Positions 8,988-18,351 are shown, numbered from the stretch's first letter. The stretch: 43,608 bases of DNA from an uncultured delta proteobacterium (GCA_903922175.1 CAIXSY010000236.1:1-43608); one strand, 5' to 3'. Notes: generated by a model from the letters alone, not told the origin. Program-made: numbers and translations.

Positions 8988-10148
8988 ATGCAAATTGAGG
9001 AGCTGCTGCTTAGTGCCCATGCGCGTGGTGCAAGCGATATTCACGTGGAACCGGGGTTGCCCGTTGTGCTGCGCATTAACTCTGTGCTGCACCCACTGGA
9101 GGTAGTGCCAGAACCAGGTGAACTCCGAGATAACATTCGTGCTCTCCTCGGTGAGGTACACTGGGGGGAATTTCTGGAGCGGCAATCTTGCGATTTGGCG
9201 TTGAAAATAGGCGGGGTGCGTTGCCGAATAAACGTGCTTCGCAGTATGCGCGGAATTGGAATTGCAATTCGTCTCCTCTACAACACAAATCTTACTCTCG
9301 ATAAGCTTAACCTGCATCCGTTGTTGCATGAGTTGCCGCGCTTAAAGCATGGAATGGTCGTTATCAGCGGACCCACTGGCTGCGGAAAGTCATCGACTCT
9401 TGCTGCATTGATAAATGAGATAAATCTCTCGGCGGTGAGACATGTCATTACCCTAGAAAGCCCGATTGAGTACATCATTCAGCCACAATCTTCCATCATT
9501 AGGCAGCGCGAGGTGGGGCGAGATACTCCATCCTTTGGCCAAGGACTTCTTGACGCCCTGCGTGAGGACCCGGATGTACTTATGGTTGGTGAAATGCGTG
9601 AACCAGAAACCCTGCGTCTTACACTCAATGCAGCACAGACGGGTAGAGTAGTGTATGCGACGGTGCATTCGGGGAGCTGTATCGAAGCCCTCGAAAGAAT
9701 CATTGGCGCATTTCCAGCTGCTGAACAGAACTCAGTTGCTGCACAGCTCGCCGACTGCATGGAGGCAATCATCTGTCAGAGGTTGCAGTTCTCCACAACC
9801 CATTCGTTACTTTTGCCGATCTGCGAAATCCTTCGCTCCACATCTGCGGTACGCGCATGCATTCGAAGCCGCGATTTTTTTAAGATCGCATCATGTATCG
9901 AAACCGGCGCAGAGACCGGCATGTGGACCACGGCCCGATACAAAGCTTGGACTGAAACTAAGACCAATTGGTTCCGCGGAGCTAGTGTTACGGGGGTGGT
10001 CGAAGATGATTTACCTATGGCGCCATCTCCTGTGGAACGAAAACAAATTTTACCGTCTCCGAAGTCTAGTAAGGTGGAAGCCTCCAAAGGAGGTGTGATT
10101 GAAATCGAACCCTTTGAGGGCAGCCTTACAGGTATTTTGAAGAAGTAA
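8988..10148 (+). CDS. PilT/GspE-like secretion/twitching ATPase
   Basis: GASDIHVEPGLPVVLRIN, Walker A VVISGPTGCGKSSTLAALI, VGEMREPETLRLTLNAAQTGRVVYATVHS; ATG at 8988 preferred. Confidence 0.85.
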   Translation: MQIEELLLSAHARGASDIHVEPGLPVVLRINSVLHPLEVVPEPGELRDNIRALLGEVHWGEFLERQSCDLALKIGGVRCRINVLRSMRGIGIAIRLLYNTNLTLDKLNLHPLLHELPRLKHGMVVISGPTGCGKSSTLAALINEINLSAVRHVITLESPIEYIIQPQSSIIRQREVGRDTPSFGQGLLDALREDPDVLMVGEMREPETLRLTLNAAQTGRVVYATVHSGSCIEALERIIGAFPAAEQNSVAAQLADCMEAIICQRLQFSTTHSLLLPICEILRSTSAVRACIRSRDFFKIASCIETGAETGMWTTARYKAWTETKTNWFRGASVTGVVEDDLPMAPSPVERKQILPSPKSSKVEASKGGVIEIEPFEGSLTGILKK

Positions 10149-10176
10149 TAACACATTGACGACGAGAGTGTGAACA

Positions 10177-10341
10177 ATGCCGCAGTGCCGTTATGCCCAA
10201 TGTCTCAAACTGAGAAATCCACAGAAGCTTTTTGCGCGCTGCTGCAGCGGCTGCGGGGTCGCGCTACAAAGTCCCTATGCCCCTGAGCGGCCCGAGCGGA
10301 TTTTCTGCGAGGGGTGCTACGTGAAGAGTCCGGTTGTCTGA
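10177..10341 (+). CDS. Short Cys-rich zinc-ribbon-like protein (54 aa), absent from supplied ORF track
   Basis: MPQCRYAQCLKLRNPQKLFARCCSGCGVALQSPYAPERPERIFCEGCYVKSPVV* with CxxxxC, CCxxC and CxxC pairs. Confidence 0.5.
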   Translation: MPQCRYAQCLKLRNPQKLFARCCSGCGVALQSPYAPERPERIFCEGCYVKSPVV

Positions 10342-10400
10342 ATATTGGGGATGTTTGTGTGCGAGTAGGTGCGGCGACGATTCTCGTAGCTGCAATCAAA

Positions 10401-11234
10401 CTAAAATTCGAGGCTCGGAACCGGGAGACAGTATTCTTCAATTAGCCACACGAGGACAATCAGGGCAAACGAGCCCCACGTGAGCAGTAATGGACTCCGC
10501 GCTTGCTTCCAATAGAAATGCGCGAAACTTAAATCGCCCAACAGCGGAAGGAAAAATATAATGAGGCCCCACCACCAACGTATGCGTGCCGCAACGCGCG
10601 TCAGCCAGATCTGGCGCGCAGTAAGAAACAGCATCGTTGCCGAAAGCCCGACCACTGAGGCAAGAGGTCGCCAGATATACTGCGACGCGGTGACCTCCGG
10701 GGTATGCTCCGAAACGATTAAAGCCGCTTCGGCACAAAGCAAACTTCCGAGGCCGGACACTAAATTAGCCGCACAGCTGTACCCAAGCGTCCGCCCAAGC
10801 GAAGGGGCAGCTTCTGTGCGCCTCGCAAGCACTTTCCACCTCAGAAATACATAAAGAGCGAACGCCTCGATCACGATGACTGCCGCTTCACCCATGGCGA
10901 TGGAAGAGAAGGGCATTGTCGAACTTGCAAAGTTGGCGAAGTCCTCCAGACTCAAAAGCCAGCTGTGTTGTGACGTAAAGAAAAGGACTTGGAGCAATGC
11001 GCTAAAAGTAAAAGCGCTCAATGCGGTCCACATCAAGATGAAGCGCAGCAAGTGGGGATCAGAAGCCCACACGAGGTAGGTCATAACCGCGCTTTCCGCA
11101 ACCAGAAAAACGGGTAGGAGGAGATAGGGATAAGGGCTAATGACTATGTATATTGGATCAGCATAAGCCACGACGGGCATAAGCAAAAACAATAACAGTA
11201 TAGTACGCCCAAGCAGGTCTGCGTTGTGTTTCAT
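10401..11234 (-). CDS. Hypothetical multi-pass membrane protein
   Basis: MKHNADLLGRTILLLFLLMPVVAYADPIYIV start with several predicted TM helices; ATG 11234 preferred. Confidence 0.65.
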   Translation of the reverse strand: MKHNADLLGRTILLLFLLMPVVAYADPIYIVISPYPYLLLPVFLVAESAVMTYLVWASDPHLLRFILMWTALSAFTFSALLQVLFFTSQHSWLLSLEDFANFASSTMPFSSIAMGEAAVIVIEAFALYVFLRWKVLARRTEAAPSLGRTLGYSCAANLVSGLGSLLCAEAALIVSEHTPEVTASQYIWRPLASVVGLSATMLFLTARQIWLTRVAARIRWWWGLIIFFLPLLGDLSFAHFYWKQARSPLLLTWGSFALIVLVWLIEEYCLPVPSLEF

Positions 11235-11394
11235 GGTTTGCTCACTGTATACAGCTTTATTAGGCGATGATCCCAATTGCCATCGCATACCTCCAAGGCA
11301 ACAGTGGCCCCTAAATGTGCTTACTGGCTACCATAGAGGTTACTAAATAAATTGCACGTGTCTATAACATCCTTATTCTATAGCAGAATTAATT

Positions 11395-11440
11395 CTATTG
11401 ACAATAGAGTAAACTAGCTATACTATACTATTAGTAATAG
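11395..11440 (+). promoter_or_regulatory. Promoter with flanking operator-like dyads upstream of the DUF4143 ATPase
   Basis: TTGACA (11398-11403), 17-bp spacer, TACTAT (11421-11426); perfect 13-bp palindromes CTATTGACAATAG (11395-11407) and CTATTAGTAATAG (11428-11440). Confidence 0.65.
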
Positions 11441-11441
11441 G

Positions 11442-12713
11442 ATGAATGTAATGCCAATCACCAAAGAGCAGCTACGGATCATTATTAAGGAGCAATTTGA
11501 AGGCTTTCGCGCCACCGACCTCGGTGTCAGACGCGAGCAGTTGGCGCAAGCTCAAAGACACTTTTCCTCTCCGCAGGTGCTTCTCATAACAGGACTGCGC
11601 CGTTGCGGTAAGTCCACTCTTGCTGCGCAGATCGCCAACCTCCTCGGAGAAAATGGGTATTACTATGCGAACTTTGAGGACGATCGCCTCGCGAATTTCC
11701 AGGTCTCTGATTTTCAGAAACTTTTAGAGGTGTTTATTGAGCTGTTCGGTGAGAAAAAAGTCTTTATCTTTGACGAAGTTCAGATCGTCGCTCAATGGGA
11801 ACGATTTGTACGGCGCATGAGCGACCAGGGCAATAAGTTTTTTATCACGGGGTCAAACGCGACCCTCCTGAGCCACGAACTTGGCACGAAACTAACTGGA
11901 AGAAATACTACTATCGAGCTTTTCCCTTTCTCATTTAAGGAGTACCTAGATTTTAAGGGGTTCACTCCCCCTCAGGTTCTTGATACCGCGAGTAAGGTCA
12001 AGCTCGATCAATACTTAATGACCTATCTTCGAGAGGGGGGGATTGCGCTGGCACTGCGATATCCCGAGTTGAACATATTGAGTGAGCTGTATCGCGATGT
12101 CCTCAGTCGCGATGTTGTCATCCGCTATCGATTAGACTCGGATAAAGCAGTGCGCGATCTGGCGAGTTATCTCTTTAATAATCCAGCTACGTTACAGTCA
12201 TATTCGAAGCTTAAGCAGCTCATACAGTTGAAAAATGTTACCACCATAAAGAATTATTGCCACTATTTTGAATTGGGCTGGCTTACCTTCACCATCCCGC
12301 TCTATGCTGCCTCGATTAAGAGGCAGCAATTGGCGCCCAAAAAAATATGCCTTATCGATAACGGAATTGTCACTCAGGTAGCAGTCGAGACCGGGAGTAA
12401 GTTAGGACGGATGTTCGAGAATCTCGTCTTCCTGCACTTACGGCGCAAGTTCTCCGAGATCTTCTACTATCTGTCTGCTGGCGGCGAGGTTGACCTTTGC
12501 GTCGAAAAGGAGAGGGTTTTTTACCAGGTATGTATGGACCTCAGTGACCCGCTAACCCGTCAAAGGGAGCTTAAGGCCCTCGTCGCTGCTCTGCGGGAGA
12601 ACCCCAGATGGCGCGGAGTCGTGGTAACTCTTGAGCAGGATGAAAACCTAGAACTAGATGGGCAGGAAATCCGTATTATTCCAGCGTACAAGTTTTTACT
12701 GGGACTTTCCTAG
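11442..12713 (+). CDS. AAA ATPase with DUF4143 domain (copy 1)
   Basis: VLLITGLRRCGKSTLAAQIA, KKVFIFDEVQIVAQWERFVRR, FFITGSNATLLSHELGTKLTGRNTTIELFPFSFKEYLDF. Confidence 0.88.
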   Translation: MNVMPITKEQLRIIIKEQFEGFRATDLGVRREQLAQAQRHFSSPQVLLITGLRRCGKSTLAAQIANLLGENGYYYANFEDDRLANFQVSDFQKLLEVFIELFGEKKVFIFDEVQIVAQWERFVRRMSDQGNKFFITGSNATLLSHELGTKLTGRNTTIELFPFSFKEYLDFKGFTPPQVLDTASKVKLDQYLMTYLREGGIALALRYPELNILSELYRDVLSRDVVIRYRLDSDKAVRDLASYLFNNPATLQSYSKLKQLIQLKNVTTIKNYCHYFELGWLTFTIPLYAASIKRQQLAPKKICLIDNGIVTQVAVETGSKLGRMFENLVFLHLRRKFSEIFYYLSAGGEVDLCVEKERVFYQVCMDLSDPLTRQRELKALVAALRENPRWRGVVVTLEQDENLELDGQEIRIIPAYKFLLGLS

Positions 12714-12719
12714 TTCCCT

Positions 12720-14390
12720 CTATCTCTCAGCTTCATACTCTTCCAAACTACATACTCGCGGAGCCTCGTCTTCACGTAATGGTGAAAAAACCTCTTTATT
12801 CGAGACGCAGCTGATGCGTCGAGTCAGCGTGTAGCGCTTGGCTCCTGCCACTCTCATTAAAAAGTCAATCGGATGCTCGATCGATAGCCCCAGCCCTTCG
12901 GACTTTAGCCTCTTGATCACCTTCGGATTTAGATTAAAGGTCTTTCCAGATTTTTCGCAACGCAGGGTCTTGCCTTCGAGCCGGTCGTCCCATTCACCAA
13001 TCTCGTCCGGGTAGCGATACACCTCATGCTCGCTAAGTTGGGGGATCTCTTCATCTTGCCAGATGTATCCGCGGCGAATCGCGGCATCTCTCGTCAACGG
13101 GTAGAACATCTGGGCAAGGGAGTGGTTGTAGGGGAATGGAGAATACTTGACCGGCAAATACTGGCCCCACTCCGGCACCGCCTCCTTATACGATGCATCG
13201 GCGATGAGGCGGCGCTGCATATTCCCTATGATAGATTGTCGTAACTTTTCGTATTCTTCTTTAGGGTAGGGGGTGTTGAGGATGCAGTATTGGGCGTTAC
13301 GTAGTCCGACGCAGCCAAAACAGTTTTGGCAATTGTGCACGTTAATGCAGTATTCACACCTTGAGGAGTTATAAACGTACATCCCGAAGCTGCAATTTGA
13401 AGCATTCGTCGTGGCCGAGGTCTCATAATTAAAGCGTCCGTGATCACCGCCTCCGTAGCAACGATAGATACAATAACCTCCTCCGCTGGAATATATAGCA
13501 TCGACGGCCTTTTCGGTGTCGAGGCTGGCATAGACGTTCTCACAAAGCTTACAGCGAATTAGATCGTCTCCGCTGCAGTCTTCGCAATTAATTATTTGGT
13601 TCGCCTTCCAGGTTGTCGCGCGCTTAATCTCATCGAGCTTGCCGATGCAGGACTTAAAAGCCTTGAGGCTGGTAAGATGTAACCCGCGCTTAAAAGCATT
13701 AAATTCATCCTTGGTTACTTGGCGATTATAGATGTAGTGCTGCTTGTGCTGAAGATTGTGACAGAACAGGCAGTCCTGGCAGTTATCCAGACAGGCAGAA
13801 TAAAGGCAATTACTGCTGTTAAAACAGGTTTCACAGCCTATGCAGCTGTGGCAGTTTTTGAGGTTGTTGGAGAAGTAGCAATTTTCCGAGTCGCGAATAT
13901 AGGCGCAGAAGTAAATATCCTTTCCGCCGAGCACGGAGAAGCTGTAGTAGACATCCCGGCAATTGTAATAGGCGCTAAACGCAAGATAGCAATCCTTGGC
14001 ATGCTTAATTGAATTGCAGTAGTCGCAGTTCTCGGACTCCATGTTTTGCAGATTAAACATGGGTACCTCTTTCTGCAGCCGATGCAGCTGTTCGAAGAAG
14101 CTCTCATCCGAAATATACGGTCGATGATATTCCAGAGCACTCCACGCATCGCTGAACCACACCTCTTTGTCGTACACCCTAAAGCCCGAGGACGGCGGGA
14201 TGTTGGAGAGTATGCTCTTTCCCGAATAGTCACAGTTGCGCTTGTACAAGTGCAGGTGATTTCGGTGGGCAATCTTGATTCTGGTTGATTCCGCAAAGGA
14301 GAGGCGCGGAAGCGGGCAACCGATCTCGTTAATAACTTCTTGGGCTAACGGAGTTAGTGAGAATTCAGAGCCGGAGATGGCGCAACGCAT
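12720..14390 (-). CDS. Cysteine-rich repeat protein (family paralog 1), uncharacterised
   Basis: Repeated C-x2-C patterns and two copies of a C..C..L+..Q.YI.N...(K/E)E(F/Y) motif; shares layout with 14605-16296 and 16666-18351. Confidence 0.85.
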   Translation of the reverse strand: MRCAISGSEFSLTPLAQEVINEIGCPLPRLSFAESTRIKIAHRNHLHLYKRNCDYSGKSILSNIPPSSGFRVYDKEVWFSDAWSALEYHRPYISDESFFEQLHRLQKEVPMFNLQNMESENCDYCNSIKHAKDCYLAFSAYYNCRDVYYSFSVLGGKDIYFCAYIRDSENCYFSNNLKNCHSCIGCETCFNSSNCLYSACLDNCQDCLFCHNLQHKQHYIYNRQVTKDEFNAFKRGLHLTSLKAFKSCIGKLDEIKRATTWKANQIINCEDCSGDDLIRCKLCENVYASLDTEKAVDAIYSSGGGYCIYRCYGGGDHGRFNYETSATTNASNCSFGMYVYNSSRCEYCINVHNCQNCFGCVGLRNAQYCILNTPYPKEEYEKLRQSIIGNMQRRLIADASYKEAVPEWGQYLPVKYSPFPYNHSLAQMFYPLTRDAAIRRGYIWQDEEIPQLSEHEVYRYPDEIGEWDDRLEGKTLRCEKSGKTFNLNPKVIKRLKSEGLGLSIEHPIDFLMRVAGAKRYTLTRRISCVSNKEVFSPLREDEAPRVCSLEEYEAER

Positions 14391-14604
14391 GAGAGTAATT
14401 TAAGGTACGGAAGTAAGGATGTAAAGAGAGTTATTCTTCGCTTGCTCGCGCAGCAGCGGCTAAGCAACCGTTCCTTCGCGTTAAATTTTTTCGACTGCTC
14501 TGTTCTGACATTGACTGTAGATTTTTCCCGCAATAAAAAAGTAAAAGTAGTCAACTTAAAGTACATAGTGTACGTTAGCATCTCACGCTGAAAGGATTTT
14601 ACTC

Positions 14605-16296
14605 ATGCCCGCATGCCGCATCTGCCAGCAAGACTTTGTCATTACCAACGAAGACATGGAGTTCTATGCCGACCAGGGGCCGAAGGTGCACGGTCGACGT
14701 GTTGGGGTGCCGCCGCCGACGTTGTGCATGCAGTGTCGCATTCGGCGCAAATTGGCTTTTCGCAATGAGCGCCGTCTCTACCGCCGCCGCTGTGATCAAA
14801 GCGGCAAAGAGCTGTTTTCAATCTACTCCCCAGACAAGCCCTATACGGTCTATGAGAATGGCGTGTGGTATGGAGATAGCTGGGATGCGCGTACCTTTGG
14901 CCGAGCCTACGATCCGGCGCGATCATTTTTCGAGCAGTTCTCCGATCTCTTGCGAGCTGTTCCGCGTCCGGCGCGAATAACCTTTGGGGTTAGCGAAAAT
15001 AGCGATTATTGCAACCATCATTTGAGCTGCAAAGACTGCTATCTTTTCTTCTGGGGCGATAACTCCGAGCGTTCGGTGTTGTGCTATGGTTGTGGCCGCT
15101 TGCGCAACTGTCTCGATTGCAAGGCCAGTGAAAATTGTACGAGCTGCGCGCATACGCTTGATTGCATGCACTGTAACGACTGTGCCTATATCGAAGATTG
15201 CGAGCGGGTGAGCGAGAGCCGCTATATGCTCAACTGCCGTGATTGTCGCAACTGTTTTCAGTGCGTCAACCTGCGGCATAAGCAATACTGCATTAGAAAT
15301 ACGCCGTATCCATCGAAAGCGGCATACGAAAGCGAACTAGCTAAATATCCTTGGCAGAGTTTTGCCGAACAAACTCGGCAGCAGGCCGAGTTTCAAAGTT
15401 TTGCCGCAGCCTTTCCGCGCCGGGCACTTCATCTTCTGCGTGTTGAGGATTGTCGCGGCGATCATATCGGGTCAGGGAAGGATTGTCGTGAGTGCTACTG
15501 GTTGATCGGCGATCAAAATGAGCGTTGTCGCTATACGGTTGCAAGCGGCGAGAAAACCTTTCGACTCTACGATATGTACGGTTCCGGCTACAATCTGGTG
15601 AGCTGCTACGAGTCTTTTGGGCTTGCGAATGGCGTCCAGGATTGCGGTTTTTGTCTCTACGTTACCGACGGCGTACGCGACACCTACTATAGCGCCGACT
15701 GTCGCAGCTCGCATGACCTATTTGGCTGCGTTGGACTCAACCACGCTGAGTATTGCATCCTCAACGTCAAATACTCCCCCGCTGAGTACGAGGCGCTAAG
15801 CTCAAAAATCATTGAAGATATGCGCGCACGGAAAGAGTGGGGTGAGTTTTTTCCACTTAGCGTATCGCCCTTTGGCTATAACGAAAGCGCAGCTGCCGAT
15901 CACTATCCGCTTCTGGAGGCGGAGGCATGCGCGCTCGGCGCCCATTGGTCAGACTATGAGCGCTCGCAGCCGCAGGTTGTGGGTGCGGCTTCAACCGAGA
16001 CTCTGCCGGATTCATTGGAGTTGACCACGGATGATATCCTTGGGCAGACACTTCTTTGTTGCGAGAGTTCGCTACCGTTTCGCATCAGCCGGCTAGAATT
16101 GCAGCTGTGCCGCGACTTACGTGTGCCGCTACCAAGACTGCATCCAGACGTGCGCCTGCACCGCCTGGCGCGCGCATTCGGCCCCTTTAGGTTATGGCGG
16201 AGCACGTGCTCTCAGTGCGGTCGCACGACGGATAGCGGTGTCGATCCGAAGGTCTGTGCACGGGTGCTGTGCGAGCGCTGCTTTGAAGGGGGTTAG
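14605..16296 (+). CDS. Cysteine-rich repeat protein (family paralog 2), N-terminal zinc-ribbon-like
   Basis: CRICQQDF...PPPTLCMQCRIRRKLAFRNERRLYRRRCDQSGKELFSIYSPDKPYTVYENGVWYGDSWD; CRDCRNCFQCVNLRHKQYCIRN and CVGLNHAEYCILNVKYSPAEYE. Confidence 0.9.
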   Translation: MPACRICQQDFVITNEDMEFYADQGPKVHGRRVGVPPPTLCMQCRIRRKLAFRNERRLYRRRCDQSGKELFSIYSPDKPYTVYENGVWYGDSWDARTFGRAYDPARSFFEQFSDLLRAVPRPARITFGVSENSDYCNHHLSCKDCYLFFWGDNSERSVLCYGCGRLRNCLDCKASENCTSCAHTLDCMHCNDCAYIEDCERVSESRYMLNCRDCRNCFQCVNLRHKQYCIRNTPYPSKAAYESELAKYPWQSFAEQTRQQAEFQSFAAAFPRRALHLLRVEDCRGDHIGSGKDCRECYWLIGDQNERCRYTVASGEKTFRLYDMYGSGYNLVSCYESFGLANGVQDCGFCLYVTDGVRDTYYSADCRSSHDLFGCVGLNHAEYCILNVKYSPAEYEALSSKIIEDMRARKEWGEFFPLSVSPFGYNESAAADHYPLLEAEACALGAHWSDYERSQPQVVGAASTETLPDSLELTTDDILGQTLLCCESSLPFRISRLELQLCRDLRVPLPRLHPDVRLHRLARAFGPFRLWRSTCSQCGRTTDSGVDPKVCARVLCERCFEGG

Positions 16297-16338
16297 CCTG
16301 TCATGAGCGAGCGTAAGCGAGTCGAATGAAGGGACACA

Positions 16339-16454
16339 TAGCCAAACACATTTAAAGAGATACAGCCAAGCCGAAGGCTTGTCCAAAATGTATTTTAGGC
16401 TCGCATGCCTCAGTAGTTATTGGTTTTTTGGGAAATTTCAAATGTGTTTGGCTA
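16339..16454. repeat. 116-bp element with 15-bp perfect terminal inverted repeats TAGCCAAACACATTT / AAATGTGTTTGGCTA
   Basis: Arms 16339-16353 and 16440-16454 exactly complementary; internal CAAGCC-GAA-GGCTTG hairpin. Confidence 0.75.
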
Positions 16455-16472
16455 GTCTTGAAACGTGTACTC

Positions 16473-16555
16473 TCTGCGGTCTGTTTTTAGCAGTCAGCCG
16501 AAAGCTGACCGCAGATCTCTGACAGCAGCTTACAGAAGACAGATCACTTACATCC
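16473..16555. repeat. Family D repeat copy D1
   Basis: TCTGCGGTC...GACCGCAGA stem; shares CAGTCAGCNGAAAGC...CAGATCTCTGA.AGCAG.TTACAGA with the other D copies. Confidence 0.6.
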
Positions 16556-16665
16556 AGGGCGATTTCATCTCGTCGCAACCCGCTAACCCATGAAATTGCT
16601 CTGCCGTATACCATCTTCCCCATGACAACAGCGTTACTTCACAGTATACTCAGCCTTAATAAATT

Positions 16666-18351
16666 ATGACACAGAATAAGACCTGTCGGGAATGCGAGGC
16701 GAACTTTGTAGTAAGCCTTGAGCAGCTTACCTTTCTTGAAAAGATCTCACCGATTATTAGCGGGCGGGGGTATTCTATTCCCGCGCCGACACTCTGCCCA
16801 TCGTGCCGATTATGGCGGCGTCTGGTGTGGCGTAATGAGGGCTATGTTACATCCCACGCTTCGTCGTTCTCGCGTCGCCCGATATTCTCCTCCTATTTCG
16901 GGAAGCGATCGTTTCCGGTGGTGAGCTGCGAGGAGTGGTGGAGCGATTCCTGGGACAGCATCGACGCTGGACGAGAGTACGATTTCAATGAAACGTTCTT
17001 TTCACAGTGGCGCGAGTTGCGCAGCGCCGTGCCGCACCCGGCGCTCTCGGTGGCACGTATGGAAAACAGCGACTACTGTGCCAATGCGGGCGACCTCAAG
17101 AACTGCTATCTGCTCTTTAATGCCGATTTTAACCAGGACTGTATGTATGGCGCGGGGATCTATAATTCGCGTGACTGCATCGACTGCGCCGATATTTCGA
17201 TGTGCGAGTTGTGCTACGACTGTACCTCGTGCCAGCGCTGCTACAATCTGCAGGCCTCGGAGTCGTGTGAAGACTGCATCGACTCCCACTTCCTTCTTAA
17301 CTGCCGCTCGTCGCAGCACTGCTTCGGCTGTGTCAATCTGCGCCGCCGCCAGTACTGCATCTTCAATAAGCAGGTACGCAAGGAGGAGTACGCGCGTTAC
17401 CTGGCTTCGCTTAACCTATCGTCATTTGTCGAACGCTCACGAATCGCGGCGCAGTTTGAGGCGTTGGCCATGCAACAGCCGAGGCCGCACGTGCTTTCTT
17501 TTCGGGCAGAAAATTGCACAGGTAACTGTATCAGCCAGGCGCGCAACTGTACGGAGTGTTATATGGTGCGCAATGGTGAGGATCTGCACCATTGCTTTAG
17601 CCTGAGTGGAGAGGTGCCCTCAAAGGACTGTTGGGATGCGAGTTACTTTGGTGGAAACTTGGAGCTAGCCTATGAGTGTACTGTTAGCGGCTCGAATGCT
17701 TTTCAGCTCCGGTTCTGCCACGACTGTTGGGATGGTTGCTCGGATCTCTCCTATTGCGATATGTGCCCAGGTTGCGAACATTGCTTTGGCTGCGTGGGCT
17801 TGCGCAAGAAGAGTTATTGCATCCTCAACAAGCAATACAGCCGTGAGCAGTACGAGGATCTGCTTGGGCGTGTGATCGAACACATGCGGGGGACAGGGGA
17901 GTGGGGTGAATTCTTTCCGGCGCAGCTATCGCCCTGCCCCTATAACTTGACCGTAGCGCAGTTTTATTTTCCGAAGACAAGAGAGGAGGTCGAGCGTAAT
18001 GGCATGATCTGGGTCGAGCGCGAGGTGCCCAATGCAGCGCGTGTCATCTCGGCGCACGATCTACCTGATGGCCTGCCCGCTAGTGATGATTCGATTACGG
18101 CAAAAAGTTTGGGCAGCGGACGGGCTTTTCGCATTACCGGTGAGGAGATCAAACGCTACCGCTCTTTTAATGTGCCGCTCCCGCGCTATGCCTATGACGA
18201 AAGAATTGAAGCGCGTCGCCGCAAACTGGGGGCCGTGCATCTCTTTCCTCGCCGCTGTGCCAAAACTGGACGTGAACTGCTGACACCGTTTGGACCCGAG
18301 AGTCCTTGGATAATCTGGGATAGAGAGGTGTATGAGGAGGAGTTCAATTAG
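16666..18351 (+). CDS. Cysteine-rich repeat protein (family paralog 3), N-terminal zinc-ribbon-like
   Basis: CRECEANF...PAPTLCPSCRLWRRLVWRNEG...CFGCVNLRRRQYCIFNKQVRKEEY and CFGCVGLRKKSYCILNKQYSREQYE. Confidence 0.9.
   Translation: MTQNKTCRECEANFVVSLEQLTFLEKISPIISGRGYSIPAPTLCPSCRLWRRLVWRNEGYVTSHASSFSRRPIFSSYFGKRSFPVVSCEEWWSDSWDSIDAGREYDFNETFFSQWRELRSAVPHPALSVARMENSDYCANAGDLKNCYLLFNADFNQDCMYGAGIYNSRDCIDCADISMCELCYDCTSCQRCYNLQASESCEDCIDSHFLLNCRSSQHCFGCVNLRRRQYCIFNKQVRKEEYARYLASLNLSSFVERSRIAAQFEALAMQQPRPHVLSFRAENCTGNCISQARNCTECYMVRNGEDLHHCFSLSGEVPSKDCWDASYFGGNLELAYECTVSGSNAFQLRFCHDCWDGCSDLSYCDMCPGCEHCFGCVGLRKKSYCILNKQYSREQYEDLLGRVIEHMRGTGEWGEFFPAQLSPCPYNLTVAQFYFPKTREEVERNGMIWVEREVPNAARVISAHDLPDGLPASDDSITAKSLGSGRAFRITGEEIKRYRSFNVPLPRYAYDERIEARRRKLGAVHLFPRRCAKTGRELLTPFGPESPWIIWDREVYEEEFN

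Noticed and set aside
16988-17605. 205-aa alternate-frame ORF inside Cys-rich paralog 3 (and similar overlapping ORFs at 13838-14296, 14923-15285, 17002-17319)
   Set aside because: Frame-shifted or antisense shadows of Cys/Arg-rich coding sequence; composition bias keeps these frames open
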